Positions 49,501 through 60,296 of a stretch of DNA of 64,000 nt are shown here, in pieces (position 1 is the first letter of the stretch; each line of letters opens with the position of its first letter). This DNA comes from Ulota crispa (taxonomy: Eukaryota > Streptophyta > Bryopsida > Orthotrichales > Orthotrichaceae), in NCBI GenBank assembly GCA_963920765.1, contig OY987248.1, positions 17,518,539 to 17,582,538 of the forward strand, written 5' to 3'. The notes under the pieces were generated by a model. The model was not told the origin of the DNA. It was given only the letters and a program-made list of their open reading frames with translations, and searched no databases. The translations under genes and the position numbers were made by a program.

Positions 49501-52500
49501 ACTGGCCGCCGTGTGGCTGGTTCCGTGGTGAAGGCTGCCGTGGCTCAGCCCCAGCCGGGACTCGAAGAACTCGCCTGCAGGTGCCATGTATCAGTCCAAA
49601 CGTCGTATTCGTAAATTTGGGAAAAACGGTACATTTTGGGATTTTCAAATTTTGATATGAAGGTTTTAGGTGGCCTCTTAAAACCAAGCCCAGCGTTTTC
49701 TTTTGTACATGTCTCCTCACCTGAGAGGAGGAATTTGCAAGGGAAAAAATCTTAGTACTTCAGCCTGAATCTGATACTTTTTGGTTTAAGGTAGAATACA
49801 AAGTGGGACATTTGTTTTTCTCAAATGAATGAATATGGTGTTTCCAGCAATGCTCCAGTAAGTTACTCACACTACAAACGCGTTATTTGTTAAATTGGGA
49901 AAAATTGAGGTACCATTTTATACTCCACCTTAAACCCAGAAAGTCACCTTAAACCAAATTCAAAAGTATCATATTCAGTTTGAGCCATTAAGATTTTTTC
50001 CCTCACAAATTCCTCCTCTCAAGTGAGGACACGTGTGCCAAAAAAAAAGGCTCAGCTCAATTTCAGGAGGCCTCCTGAAACCCTCAAAAGTCCCAAAATG
50101 TAAGCTTTTTCCCAATTTAACAAATAACGCGTTTACGTTGTTTGAATGCGGTCAACGAACTTGTCTAGCTTAATACTAAAAATAACTAGAGGCATTGATG
50201 ATTCTATCTAGAACCTCAGATCTACATTCGTTTTTGTTTATAGAGCTCCTGTGCATTTTGATTGTCACAATTTTGCTACCTATAACAGGCGCATTTCACA
50301 CATGGCCCTTGTTACTAGCAAACTCATCGGTTTGTAAGTCTGACTTGACTGCTCGTCTATATCTTTTGTGATATCATTTGTGCTGCTGTTATGCTTTGTG
50401 ATTTGAATGTATACGGGTTTGTCCAATAGTTTTCCACACAGAATTGCAACCTTCTATTTTGAGATTGCGCTTCATTGATGCTGACAAAGAAAATGAAATG
50501 ATTTCAACTTGGCTATTGTTCATAAGAATCTCTTCACATCTCTGTTCCTCTTATAAGAATCGCCCTTCTTCTTGTATAAATATGACGACACATTGAACTA
50601 CTTAATACTTATGGATTACTCATTAAGTGAAAAGAAATGAAAGGTTTGAGAGAAACTTGCCAGTGTTGACAGGACCGGCGATGGTGGAGGTGGAGTACAA
50701 GGGGCCTTTGCCTCGGTTAGAGCTGAGCGGGGAATATCCAGTCGAGCTCGGGAGGGACAGCGTTCGAGGGAGCTGCAACAAGCTCAGCAACTCCGATTCG
50801 CCAGGATATAAAGTTGAACTCTTGTTGTTGTTGTAGCCAGGTGTTGTGACATGCTGATGATGATGATGGTTAATACTAGTACCACGGTCATGCGGAGCAC
50901 TACTGGACGAGAAGGCGTGCGAGAACACTTGCTCCGCTTGGGACTGGTAGATCTGTTGCGCTTGTTGCTGCTGTTGCAGCAGAAGCATCTCTTGTAGGAC
51001 GTGCAGGCTGTCTTCCCATGCACTTGCTGATGCTCCTCCCTAAACAGCTCACATCCATTTCCATGAAAAAGTTGAAACCTCTATACACAATCAGCAGCAA
51101 GTAGTTGCCCATGAAACAAGCTACTGAACACCATATTTGGGAAAAACAGGTATCTCAACTTGTACTCCCCCCTCAAACCCAAAAAGTTAGATTCAAAGGT
51201 ATCAGATTTAGTCTGATCCACTAAGATTTTTTCCCTTGCAAATCCTTCCTCTCAGGTGAGGACATGTGTACAAAAAAAATGCTGAACCTGGTTTGAGGAA
51301 ATCATCTCAAACTTTTGAAAGCAAGTCTGAAAGTCCCAAAATGTAACATTGATTCCAAGTTAATAAATATGGTGTTACTGAGAATCTGAGATTGATCGAT
51401 GTGATGGACAGGGTGAGGAGAAAAGCCTACAACGTGGGACTTCTGGGTTCTTCTTATCTTTTTCAAAGAATGCCATCTCATTGATTTGGGAGTCCATTGA
51501 CTGTTTTTCAATGAAATGAGATTTACATCTTCAAGAAATATGTGCTTTTTGAATAGAATGTTCATTAACTTTTGAAATTTTGGTCAAAAAATTCATTAAC
51601 TTCTGAAATTTTGAATAGAGTTCATTAACTAGGATTCAGGTGACCACCTGAATTTAAATTAAGGTGGCTATTTTGAATTCAAGTGAGGTATAAAATGGTA
51701 CCCATCATTTTCCCAAATTAATGAATAACACGTTTTGACCTCTATTTAGATTTATGGCACCATTTTGGCGTATGACTACCGCCAATTTATCAAAATTAAT
51801 GATATAATTATTTTGGCTCACTCCAAAGTGCCAAAAACTGTCAGTGTCTTTCAATTACACAAAGGTTCCAACTTCCAAGTTCCTCGTGATCATATATCTT
51901 CGCACGTCACATTTCAAAATGCCACAACCGTGGCTCTCACTCCTCTCAGCCTCTACAAAGTATGACTGGAAGTCTGGAACAGGTCTCACATTCCAGAACG
52001 ACATCTGAAAAGTACCCATCTACAGGAATAAGGATAAGTTTTTTCTTAAAAATGACCATTCCCAAAACTAAATCTTGACTTAAATCTAGGTCTCGAGACA
52101 GTGTGGACTTTTATAGAAAACTGCAACTGAAGATAATTTCAAGGAAACTGGTAAATCTACGATTACCAAAATCCAGATCCAGCACAAGATGCAAGTTTTG
52201 CAATATTCATTATATTGGGGAAAATGATACAATTTGGGACTTCTGAATTTGCATTTGTGAGAGTATTTTGGTAATTTGCAGTGAATTTCATGATGATTTC
52301 TTCAAGACCTTACTTGAAGGAGTTATCATGAAATTTGTTTTAAATTGCCAAAATATCCTCAAAAATGCAAAATTCAGAAGTCCCAAAATGTATGCCTTTT
52401 CCCAATTTTACAAATATGATGTTAAAAGAAACGTTTTACCTTTGATGTATTAGACTGATTTAGATTTTGGAACAATTGAGCAAAAGACCATTTTGCCTTG

Positions 52501-53436
52501 TTTTTTTTCGTGAAAGTTTCCACAGTGGTTGAAATTCCCTTACTGTTGCAAATTCGGGCGGATATAACGAGGTGGCGTTATAAATTCGGACATTCATGTG
52601 AAGTCTAACCATGCAGTGGAAGCGAAGATGCAAAAAGAGAGTTTAAATACCTTTGATATCTGAGACTGATTTAGATTTTGGAGCAATTTAACACAATATT
52701 CATTAATTTGGGAATTCCAGCACATTTTGGGACTTGTGGCCACATTTTCATTTCATGCCACACTTATTTTATTTCCACTTCTTTGTGGCTAATTCGGATC
52801 TAGACATCTGTCATCAATAAGTATCTTTTTTTTCATTTGTTTTCTCACATGACAAACAAGATTAAGATGAGAATTTCAGATTAAGGGAACATACAAATTG
52901 AGAATTGCCGTTTCCCAAATTAATGAATGTCGTGTTATAATTGAGCATAAGATTATTTTGCCTTTATAACGTGAAAATCTCCACAGTGGTTTGAAATTCC
53001 CTTTACTGTTGCAAATTCGGGCGGATATAACGAGGCCTGGCGTTATGAATTTTGAACATTCATGTGGAATCTACTAATTAACCAGGGTAGTGGAAGCGTT
53101 GTTGCGGTTTACCTGAGACGCTTGCGGGGAATGTCCGGACTGATTTGTTTGCGATTGCTGCTGTTGTTGCAGCATGTCATGAAGGAGTTGGCTGTGATCT
53201 TCGCCCACGTCGTAAGCCGAGGCGTTCAAGTCGCCAGTGAAGCTCCCGTGCTGATCCACGCCGGACTCCATCCCCACCGAGGGCAGCTCGCCCAGCCCTG
53301 CAAACCCCGCCGACGGGTCCGCCTGGTCGGCGGTGGTGTCCATGCCGAAGCTTTCGTGACCGCCGAAGTAGCTCGGCGAGTCATCGAAGGTCATGTTGGT
53401 GACGTTGTTGTTGCTGTTGTTGTTGTAGCGTTGCAT
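43505..53436 (-). CDS. bHLH transcription factor, bHLH10/89/91 (EAT1/TIP2) class
   Basis: Six minus-strand exons join in phase: 53436-53113, 51039-50661, 49574-49192, 47645-47337, 46863-46681, 43585-43505, giving 552 residues. The N-terminus is Asn/Gln/His-rich and includes LLSLLQLPRTLSL, the short motif typical of this class. The bHLH runs from GVNHFATERQRREFLNEKY (basic region, helix 1, about 331-362) across an intron into DRASIVADAIDYVKELKRTV (helix 2, about 363-394). The C-terminal ACT-like region (VDVRIVHDEVTVKL, IGEHDVFLFNSK) is completed by a 26-residue last exon, ILEGSSTFAGYIAAKMLDAV. In flowering plants these factors act with a DYT1/TDR-type partner in the anther tapetum; bryophyte relatives act in spore-capsule tissue. 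It therefore probably regulates sporangium genes in the nucleus. The start is the first in-frame ATG; a TAG lies upstream in frame, and further 5' exons cannot be excluded. Odd features: a GC-AG intron after 50661, an apparent introner after 47337, and introns full of MITEs. Confidence 0.88.
43798..44195. mobile_element. MITE with TAAGGTAGC termini, second copy
   Basis: TAAGGTAGGCGCACCCATAA is mirrored by TTATGGATGCTGCTACCTTA, the same termini as at 9582-9900. Internally it carries several CACCCACAACCATC-like repeats (44065-44120). Confidence 0.6.
46385..46524. mobile_element. 4-bp-TSD MITE, copy m0 (132 bp, shortened)
   Basis: The ends AACGCCATATT and AATATGGCGTT bound 46389-46520, flanked by TTAC on both sides. 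A nearby duplicate of the target (46560-46625, ...CCTTACACACAT...) lacks the insertion and keeps a single TTAC. Confidence 0.8.
46863..47347 (-). mobile_element. Transposon-derived intron (introner candidate) in the bHLH gene
   Basis: The intron (47336-46864) is bounded by a perfect 12-bp direct repeat, CCTGCGTCCCGC at 46863-46874 and 47336-47347. Between the repeats the ends are roughly inverted, CAGGGGTCCGGGAA and TTCCAGGACCTG, which would leave a 7-8 bp target duplication (CGTCCCG). On the coding strand one repeat copy provides CAG before the donor and the other provides the CAG acceptor. Removing the insert restores ...GGC GGG ACG CAG GTG GAC... in frame. The ends are related to sequence inside the palindrome near 13150-13275. 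A second MITE (46997-47242) is nested inside. Confidence 0.78.
46993..47246. mobile_element. 4-bp-TSD MITE, copy m1
   Basis: Inverted ends AACGCAATATT and AATATCGC with the family inner TIR TTAATTTGGGAAAAA occupy 46997-47242. A possible TTTA flanks both sides. It is nested in the introner candidate. Confidence 0.7.
49595..49846. mobile_element. 4-bp-TSD MITE, copy m2
   Basis: The termini AACGTCGTATTCG and GAATATGGTGTT enclose 49599-49842, with TCCA on both sides. The left edge lies 24 bases from the exon acceptor at 49574, so the element forms the 3' end of the intron on the coding strand. Confidence 0.75.
49873..50137. mobile_element. 4-bp-TSD MITE, copy m3
   Basis: Perfect TIRs of about 28 bases starting AACGCGTTATTTG span 49877-50133. 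The flanks are TACA and TACG (3 of 4 match). It lies about 30 bases from copy m2, in the opposite orientation by internal sequence. Confidence 0.8.
50659..50660 (-). other. GC splice donor (GC-AG intron)
   Basis: The intron after exon 2 of the bHLH gene begins GCAAGT, not GTAAGT. Only this site, joined to the CTGCAG acceptor before 49574, keeps the frame (ACT G + GC GAG TTC). The nearest GT (AA/GTTTCT) would shift the downstream bHLH frame. GC-AG introns with an otherwise strong GCAAGT donor are a known minority class. Confidence 0.8.
51123..51370. mobile_element. 4-bp-TSD MITE, copy m4
   Basis: The ends AACACCATATTTGGG and AAATATGGTGTT span 51127-51366, with ACTG on both sides (51123-51126, 51367-51370). 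It lies in the first intron of the bHLH coding region, about 80 bases upstream of the exon 2 acceptor. Confidence 0.85.
52199..52423. mobile_element. 4-bp-TSD MITE, copy m5, worn left end
   Basis: The right end AAATATGATGTT and the inner TIR TTTGGGAC/GTCCCAAA are present. The left terminus has decayed to CAATATTCATTATA and no target duplication is readable. Confidence 0.6.
52440..53105. repeat. Direct duplication, one copy interrupted by a MITE
   Basis: A block of about 170-190 bases (GACTGATTTAGATTTTGGA ... GCAAATTCGGGCGGATATAACGAGG ...) occurs at about 52452-52632 and again at about 52667-53105. The second copy is split by MITE m6. The first copy shows the uninterrupted target. Confidence 0.8.
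52685..52942. mobile_element. 4-bp-TSD MITE, copy m6
   Basis: Element 52689-52938 with TAACACAATATTCATTAATT termini and AATT on both sides. The neighbouring duplicate at about 52470 reads AACAATTGAGC with a single AATT and no insertion, fixing the duplication as 4 bp. Confidence 0.85.
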
Positions 53437-56340
53437 GTTGGTGGAGAGAACTGTTACAGCAGGGTGCCGCCACTTCAATCCTTTGCAGATCTACGCAAAC
53501 TAGTACTGCTCAGAACTTGATCCACAGCAAATCAGGAAGAAAACTGCAGTTGTCTTTGTGTTTTTCACCACACCAGTAATCTAACACACGTCAAAACTCT
53601 TTACAGGTACTGAAGTATTGTCTTAGATCATAGTCTAGACAAATAGCCTTGTTTGCTTCAGTGGAGATCACTCAAGAAATAACACTTGTTGAGCTCATAT
53701 CCACCTCAGCCTGACTTCGTTTCTAAAACTCTGTGCACAGGAATGAATTGCTCAATTTTGCCGCTCTTAACTTTGCCATGATAGAAGAATTTGACTAAAA
53801 AAACGTCCTACTGAATGCCGTAGGTCTCTAGAAAGTTACGAGTTGAGAAAGCAGCTTTTTGTTACTGACAGACTCAGCTCCGACTCTTCGTTGTTAGCAA
53901 TGAGCCAGTTCGTCTTAAAAAGTCAAACTTGGTTGCTTTAGAAAGTTTTTTTGCAGTTGAACTCACAGCAGTTACTCGGGGGTTCAAGTGCATGGGAACC
54001 CTCTTTTTAGTTCTCTAGAAGGTAAATCATCATCGGGATCATCATCTTTGAATCACAACGAGAAACAAACCAATGAACCATCGAGGGTTAAGGTAAAATC
54101 CCTGGCCTTGGGTTTGAGGATACAGCTGGTTTTTATAAGAAACCAGCTAAATACTGCTTGTCTCGAGAACGCTCAGTGCCACACAATCCATGCCTTACAA
54201 GGTACAGGCTGTTTAGAGAATCATAGTAATCACAATCAATGAAAGGAGGATTTGAAAGCGAAGCGAGAGGAATTAGAAGGGGGGGTTGAGTAGTAGACTA
54301 GTACTTGGAGTTGGTCGTGATGAACGAGGCTCCACGACGACGTCGTCTTCCCGGACAGCCTTGCAGTGCTCTTTGTGAAGTTGCTGACATGACGCCTCGT
54401 CGTCTCCGACCCTACTCCTCCGCTCTCAAAATTCGAGAGCTGCCACCAGCAAACACCACACACACCACAAAAGTCTCTGTCAGATCTCGGAGGAGTCCTG
54501 AATTCACTTTGCTCGGCAAAATTCTGTTTAAATTACTAAACCAGCTGTAGCCAATTAGCCATCCCCCGTTTAGCGAGCTCTTTCTAGTATTTGGAGCACT
54601 CAGTCAGAACTCTGTCTGCCCTTTGATTCCACCCATGAAGGCTCAAAGCCTCAAATTGACCTCACAATGGTAACTGACATGACACTCCTTTTAATTACTG
54701 CCGCCCTCTTAGCTTCCTTCTTGACTAGATTCTTACGTCTGACCTACTTACTAAATAAATTCAAAGCAGCCCGCTGCATGCTACTGCACGTCTAATTGAC
54801 TGGTGTGGTAAACTTCGGTCACAGTCAAATCGTTTCAAACATCTTAAGTCTATTCTACAAATGTGCAAGTACTTAGAACAGTGTGATGCATTTGCTAAGG
54901 TGGATACATGGATCAGACTTTGGGCATTGGAGTGCCGGCACCGGTCGAACTCTTGGCCGAAACTGCTAATTAACCACCCAAGCCAATAACTGGAAATGAT
55001 ATCGTGAAGACTGTGGTGCTGACTTGCACTGTAAATCTGCAAAGAGACGTATGATCTAGCCGAGAGAGGACTCACTGTGATCTCTCTCAGGCACTTTAAT
55101 GGCTTTAAGAGGAGAGAACTTATCGGCGGCACTAGATATAAGTAATTATGCAATCCGAAGTACTTGGTTGAAAAGGCAGGTTGCTAAGTTAGCTCTGGGT
55201 TACTGAATAGTGAACACTGAACACTGTAGAGTGTAGATCACTTCTGATCAGTCGCGCTGCTTAAGGCGAACACTAGATTATGATTTAAAAGTTCTACACA
55301 CAAACTGCTGGATATGTGACGTTGGTCAGTCTTGCAAGCTACTCAAACGTTTTCTTACAAAAAATTCTCTCAAGAAATGTATAACTGTGTTCTAGATTGC
55401 TATCTACGTGCACAGCCCACCCGATCCAATGGTAGGAACTAGGTCTGGAATCGCTTGGGATTGTTAGGTACTCGAACGCCTGTTCAGAATTTAAGGGAGA
55501 TCGACAGTACGTGCTTTCCCTAGACAATCAATCTTCACTGGCAAAGAGTAGCTAAAACCGTGAGATCCTTGCAAGTCACTGTATGTTTAATGCCACGGAG
55601 TTAGAACCTGATGACGTAACGTCAGAAAGCAAACAGCAAGCCAGCACACGATGATCAAAACGCCGCACACGCACAAACATGGAATCAACACTAAAGACGG
55701 AAAAGTGAGGGAGACAGACGAGCTACCAGGTCTCTCATGCCCTCAAAATCCGCTCGCTTCAAAACTGGATAGATTTCAGAGACCCGAAAAGCTTCACAGC
55801 GGATGGGATCAAAAAAACCATCGCCTGCAACTCCCTGCAATCAAACAGGACAAAGGCACACACAACGCCGTTCTCACTTAATGCGGCCAGAGAGAGTCAC
55901 GAGAGTGTGAGTCGGATCAGACGCCGGCTGTTTTGAAATGTGCCACCCTCGTTGAGTACGAGGAGAATCTGTTTCGGGCATCGATCACTCTGCTTCTTTG
56001 CCTTCGTCGGTGTCGTCGTCGGTGTCGTCGTCGTCGTCTCTCTGAGCCAGGTGCTCCCTGGCTCTCTCCTGGTCCCAGCAGAAGAAGCAGTGCAGGGGGA
56101 TGTTTGCAAGGACGTCGTGCTTTCTCTCGCTTGTGCTGCAGGCCAGGGATGTGACTGCTAGGTGCCGGTACTACTACTACTCCCCCCTTGTGACCCCATC
56201 CTAGACTTTGCTTGCTGCTGATTGGTAAGGTAGGAGGCTCATAGGCTCTACAACCGTCCAGCTTCTCAAATCTATTCCCGTCGTACATGTTATTTTTCTT
56301 AAGTTTCAGGAATGTACAAGTAGTGTACATTTGAGGAGGT
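53437..56340 (-). other. Upstream region of the bHLH gene, possible untranslated leader
   Basis: Base composition is closer to the genic parts than to the AT-rich repeats. On the minus strand 56200-55900 is a GA/CGAC-rich stretch resembling a plant 5' leader, and there are several plausible splice signals (for example TGTAACAG just before 53450). No reading frame matching a known protein was found, including the Arg-rich frame near 56000. I infer promoter plus 5' UTR exons, without proof. Confidence 0.35.
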
Positions 56341-56420
56341 GGGTGGTTTTAGAGTTTTATGCCACTTCAACTTCAAAGTTTCATAACTAATTTCATAAAG
56401 TTCCAAAAAATATATGAAAA

Positions 56421-56677
56421 TTATCATATTAGGTAAATTGGGAAAAACAGAGTTATTGTTTTGTACTCCATCTTAGTCTTACATTTAGTAAATGTAGGCA
56501 TTATAGGTATAGCTCAAAGTTGTAATTATTCAAAATTTTTGGAAGCAATCATTGAGATTTCATTATTGTACAAAAGTGCACGCTTGCTTTTTTGTAATAT
56601 GTTAAATTGTATGTAAGGATAGAAATAGTGAAAGTCCCATCATGTGTTGTTTTTCCCAATTTACCTAATATAGTGTT
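56421..56677. mobile_element. MITE copy m7 of the bHLH-intron family
   Basis: The inner TIR AGGTAAATTGGGAAAAAC is mirrored at the right (TTTTTCCCAATTTACCT), followed by the terminus AATATAGTGTT. The left terminus is degraded. Host sequence on either side (56230-56340 and 56680-56775) is duplicated. Confidence 0.65.
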
Positions 56678-56777
56678 CCAGGCTCTAAAACCACCTACCT
56701 TCTCAAATCTATTTGGTTGTAGATGTTATTTTTCATAGGTTTCAGCAATGTACAAGTAGTGTACATTTGAGGAGGTG

Positions 56778-58440
56778 GGTAGTTGTAAGAAACACTTCAC
56801 AGTTTTGTCTCAATCACCCTTAGTACTGTTAGTACTAGATAGTACTATGAGCTTTTGGAATAATTTTTTTCAAAATAAAATAAAATATGGAAAATTTGTG
56901 AAGCACTTAAAATAGCATATTCATGAAAATTCAGACCTAAAAAATTTTTATTCTAAAAGTTATGCGCAAAACAAAATCACCAACAAAAAGCCAATTTCTT
57001 GAATTCTTTCTTGCTTTTTAGAAAATAGTAAAATAATTCAATAAAATAAAATAAGAATTGGCCATTTGAGAACCCATTAAACACATTCACATGGTACAAT
57101 TGCTCTGCTCAGGAGTTTCTTTGTATTTTGCTAATGAAGGGAGATAGGATGCCTACTTTGAGACAATGTAGATGCCATGGAATTTATAATTTTGCAAAAT
57201 CCTTCTATAAATACTAGTAAGCATGCTCCATAAACAACATCCCTAATTTATAGCCCTAGAAAAACTTTTTTGGACCCAAAATAGTATTCAAGACCCCTAA
57301 GATGGCCAAGGTAAATACCTATTTGGGGGATGTTCAAAAATAGTAAAATAGTTTTTTAAAAACTGCAAAAATTATAGAAGGTCTGTAATTATGACATGTA
57401 CCTTCTTTTGAAATTTCAGCTCAAAAGAACTTGCTGCGCAAAAGTTACAAGCCAAAAAGCACCTGCGGGAGGTGAAGGGGACAAAAAATAGTACAAATGT
57501 TTCTTGCAATCACCCAGGTGGGCAGTTTAAGAGCCCTATGCCACTTCAACTTCAAATTTTTATAACTTGTTCCACAAAGCTTCAAAAAATATGAAACAAC
57601 TCAAATTAAATGCTAATTCCTCTTTGTCTTTCAAGGAAAATTTACCAAAAAATATTTCAAAAAATTTCACCTCCCCGAAATTCAATTTCAGCCCTAGGGC
57701 TTACAACAGGTGCATTGGGTGGTCGGTTTATGAGCCTCCTACCTGAGGTTGATGCAAGGTTTGGTTGGCCCGGTCCTGAGGTCGGCTACGGTGGTACAGT
57801 CGGTCTAAAGACTACAATGTACTGTACCTGTACATGGCAGGTCATTTCAAGCCATACCAGTCATATCAAACTTACCAGTTACCAGTCCAGTCCAACACTG
57901 GGTGGTGGTGGTGGTACTAGTAAAGTAGTAAGTATTGGATGGAGTGTGGGGTATTCGGCTTTGCTTCGTCTACTTCATGACTTGATGTTTTGCCCGACAC
58001 CTACTAACTTCTCTGATGAGCTTCTACCTACCCATACAAATACATGTATGTTTTATTAACCCCTAACGGAGGATGCTTTTTGTATCCGGACTCCCGTGCT
58101 GTTACTGCTGTATACGGATGGGGCATTTGGGTAGCACATGAATCTCATTGGAGTTGTAAATTTTGAGTCAAGTCATGGATATACTAAAATCATAGATATA
58201 CTATAATCTGTAGGTCAATTAAGATTTTTTAGGGAATTTTTGACATTTATCATAAAATCATTTCTTCAAGTACTAAATGGTCCTCATACAAATACAAACA
58301 ACAATTATGGTGAGCAGCATCCTCTAGGGATTTTGGTGTGTTTTCATTGTGGCAGCATAAGTGCCTAGAGTTTTGAACTCTAGAACTGGTATAGATTTTA
58401 GGTTTTGAAAAAATATGACAAAAAGTAAGAGCACTTTTGT
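56778..58440. other. Intergenic DNA, no gene recognised
   Basis: A 150-codon open frame at 57610-58059 contains a GC-richer, Gly/Ser-rich part (57700-58020) but no domain I recognise. A lone TTAA-family left end (TTAACCCCTAACGG) is at 58056. 57520-57700 resembles 2575-2760. Confidence 0.4.
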
Positions 58441-58667
58441 TTAACCCTTAAACATCAGAAAGGTCCTTTGCGACCAATACAATATGGGTTATTTTTCTTG
58501 TATTTGGAATGGATCCACACCTCTACTACATTTCAGATCAACAAAGAAGTTGGAATATAGATAAACGCGGTTCTAGTGAGCTATTTGAGAGCCCAAGTTA
58601 AAATTTCTTGTTGGTAGCAAATGCCAAATATACGGCAATGTATCTACTATACCCTTGGGACGTTTAA
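58441..58667. mobile_element. TTAA element, first of a head-to-tail trio
   Basis: TTAA at 58441-58444 and 58664-58667, with ends CCCTTAAACATC and GGGACGTTTAA. Its interior is the reverse complement of the next element, so the two together form a 0.46-kb inverted pair. Confidence 0.65.
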
Positions 58668-58898
58668 CCCTTAAAGGATGATAGGGCATAGTATATACGA
58701 TGTCGTATAATTAGTATTTGTCTACCAATAAGAAGTTTTAATTTGGGATCTCAAATTGCTCACTAGAACCGTTTTGATCTATCCTCCAACTTCTTTGTTG
58801 ATCTCAAATGCAGTAAAAGTGCAAATCTATTCCAAATACAAGAAAAATAAGTCGTATTCTACTGGTCGCAGCGGCACGCTGCGTCCTTTAAGGATTAA
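58664..58898. mobile_element. TTAA element, second of the trio
   Basis: TTAA at 58664-58667 (shared) and 58895-58898 (shared). The ends CCCTTAAAGGATG and CGTCCTTTAAGGA are inverted copies. Inverted relative to the first element, with a shared interior motif (GATCTCAAATTGCTCACTAG and its relatives). Confidence 0.7.
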
Positions 58899-59583
58899 CC
58901 CTTGAGCGCCCCATGTCCCCATATTTTGCCTCTCATAATTTTAAAATCAAGAAATGGAGTCCAAGTCGTGGCTGTACAGTCTTGAAACTCCTAGAGTGTG
59001 AGGAGGTGGCTCTTGTGCTGTATAGGTGAGTGGGCAATTTGCCATTGGTTGCTTCTCGTGTGAGTAAGAGCCCTGATTTCAAGCACTGGAATCTGGTTTT
59101 TGGTCTTGCTAGCCAATTTGGGCACTGGGAGCCATCCAATGTGGCGACTCTCTACCATACCATCCAGCCAATCTCCCTCACATGGCATGTGACATTCAGG
59201 CTCCAAAAAGGGAACAAGCCACGGTAAGAAACGTATAATTTTTTGTGGGTGGGCGAAGAGCTATTTACCCTATAGGCTCTCGGAATTTCAAAGGCTGGGC
59301 CATTGATAGTAAATTCCAGCAATTTTTTGAAGTTCAAACCCCCCAAAAATCTCCCCCCCCTCAAAAAAGTCAAGGGAGGTTTGACTATTATAATCTCCAA
59401 AAGTAAACAGTGACTCCACTTGAAATTCACAAAGCCACCTAAACAGGTTGTTATCTCCCAAATTCAACGGTGAAGTAGTTTAGATGCGATTCTTGAATGC
59501 AAGGACCTTGCCTGAGTTAAAACGTGTCCCTCGCGACCTCGAAGTGAGAGATATGAGCTGGGCGCTTAGGGATTAAGGGTTAA
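58895..59583. mobile_element. TTAA element, third of the trio
   Basis: Begins at the shared TTAA (58895-58898) with CCCTTGAGCGCCCC and ends GGGCGCTTAGGGATTAA at 59576. A further GGGTTAA follows at 59577-59583, possibly the remnant end of another copy. Confidence 0.6.
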
Positions 59584-59749
59584 ATCTGCTATTTGTATGA
59601 GTATGTATTGAGGGATTGGAATGCTAGATAAGGGCTGAGATGCTTAAGTCTATTATAAGTTGTAAGTACGTAACCTTCTCTTCAAAACCAAATCAAATGT
59701 CAATTTTGTTATATTGATAGATATTCATACCACTTTCAATGCAAGTGCC

Positions 59750-60296
59750 TTAACCCCTAAAGGACCAAGCCATTTTTCAGTGAAAAAACTGAAAACTACC
59801 ACTTTTGGAGGAATGAGAGGAATAGTATTTTTTTTAATTTTTTTGAAATCCAACTGTAGGATCTTACTCTAGACAACATGAGGTACTTGGGAAAAAAAAG
59901 TGAGCTTATTCCAAATGACAAGGATTGAGATTTTTACAAATGAACTGAAGAAAAAAGTTTTTTTCATACTGCTTAATAAATTTTAGATGCCGTTGACCAC
60001 TCCTATATCAAAAATTTGCTCTACGCAAAGTTGAGGTTTTTTTTCCCATGTAGAAGACCAAGTCAGGTATGTGTGGGAGAATTTTCAAATCAATTGGAAC
60101 TATATAGCACATGGCAAAAATCAATAAGTAAAAAGAAGTAGAGAATGGGTCAAAACACTAAATTGTTAAGAATTTAATTATTGAAATGAAAAATACAAAT
60201 CCCAATGGTGATAATGTTGTAATAAAAAATCTACTTCCTTTGGTTTAGTTTTTTTCCAAAATATTGAAAATTGAGTAAAATAAAGGACTTCAACAT
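59750..60296. mobile_element. TTAA element, family A, truncated
   Basis: TTAACCCCTAAAGGACC at 59750 and about 545 bases matching 11982-12530. Homology stops where a T-run near 60300 begins, so the right part is lost or replaced by the unrelated T/G-rich stretch 60300-60660. Confidence 0.7.

Noticed and set aside
49177..49655. Long plus-strand frames opposite the bHLH exon
   Set aside because: Antisense shadow of a GC-rich exon; Arg/Ala-rich composition follows from the complementary coding strand.
53437..53478. Starting the bHLH protein at 53478
   Set aside because: That position is a TTG codon; the first in-frame ATG is at 53436, and a TAG lies a few codons upstream of 53478.
55897..56330. 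Arg-rich frame (RRRRRHRRRHRRR) and its plus-strand partners
   Set aside because: Produced by a CGAC/GTCGTC simple repeat in a probable 5' leader; no domain or start context.
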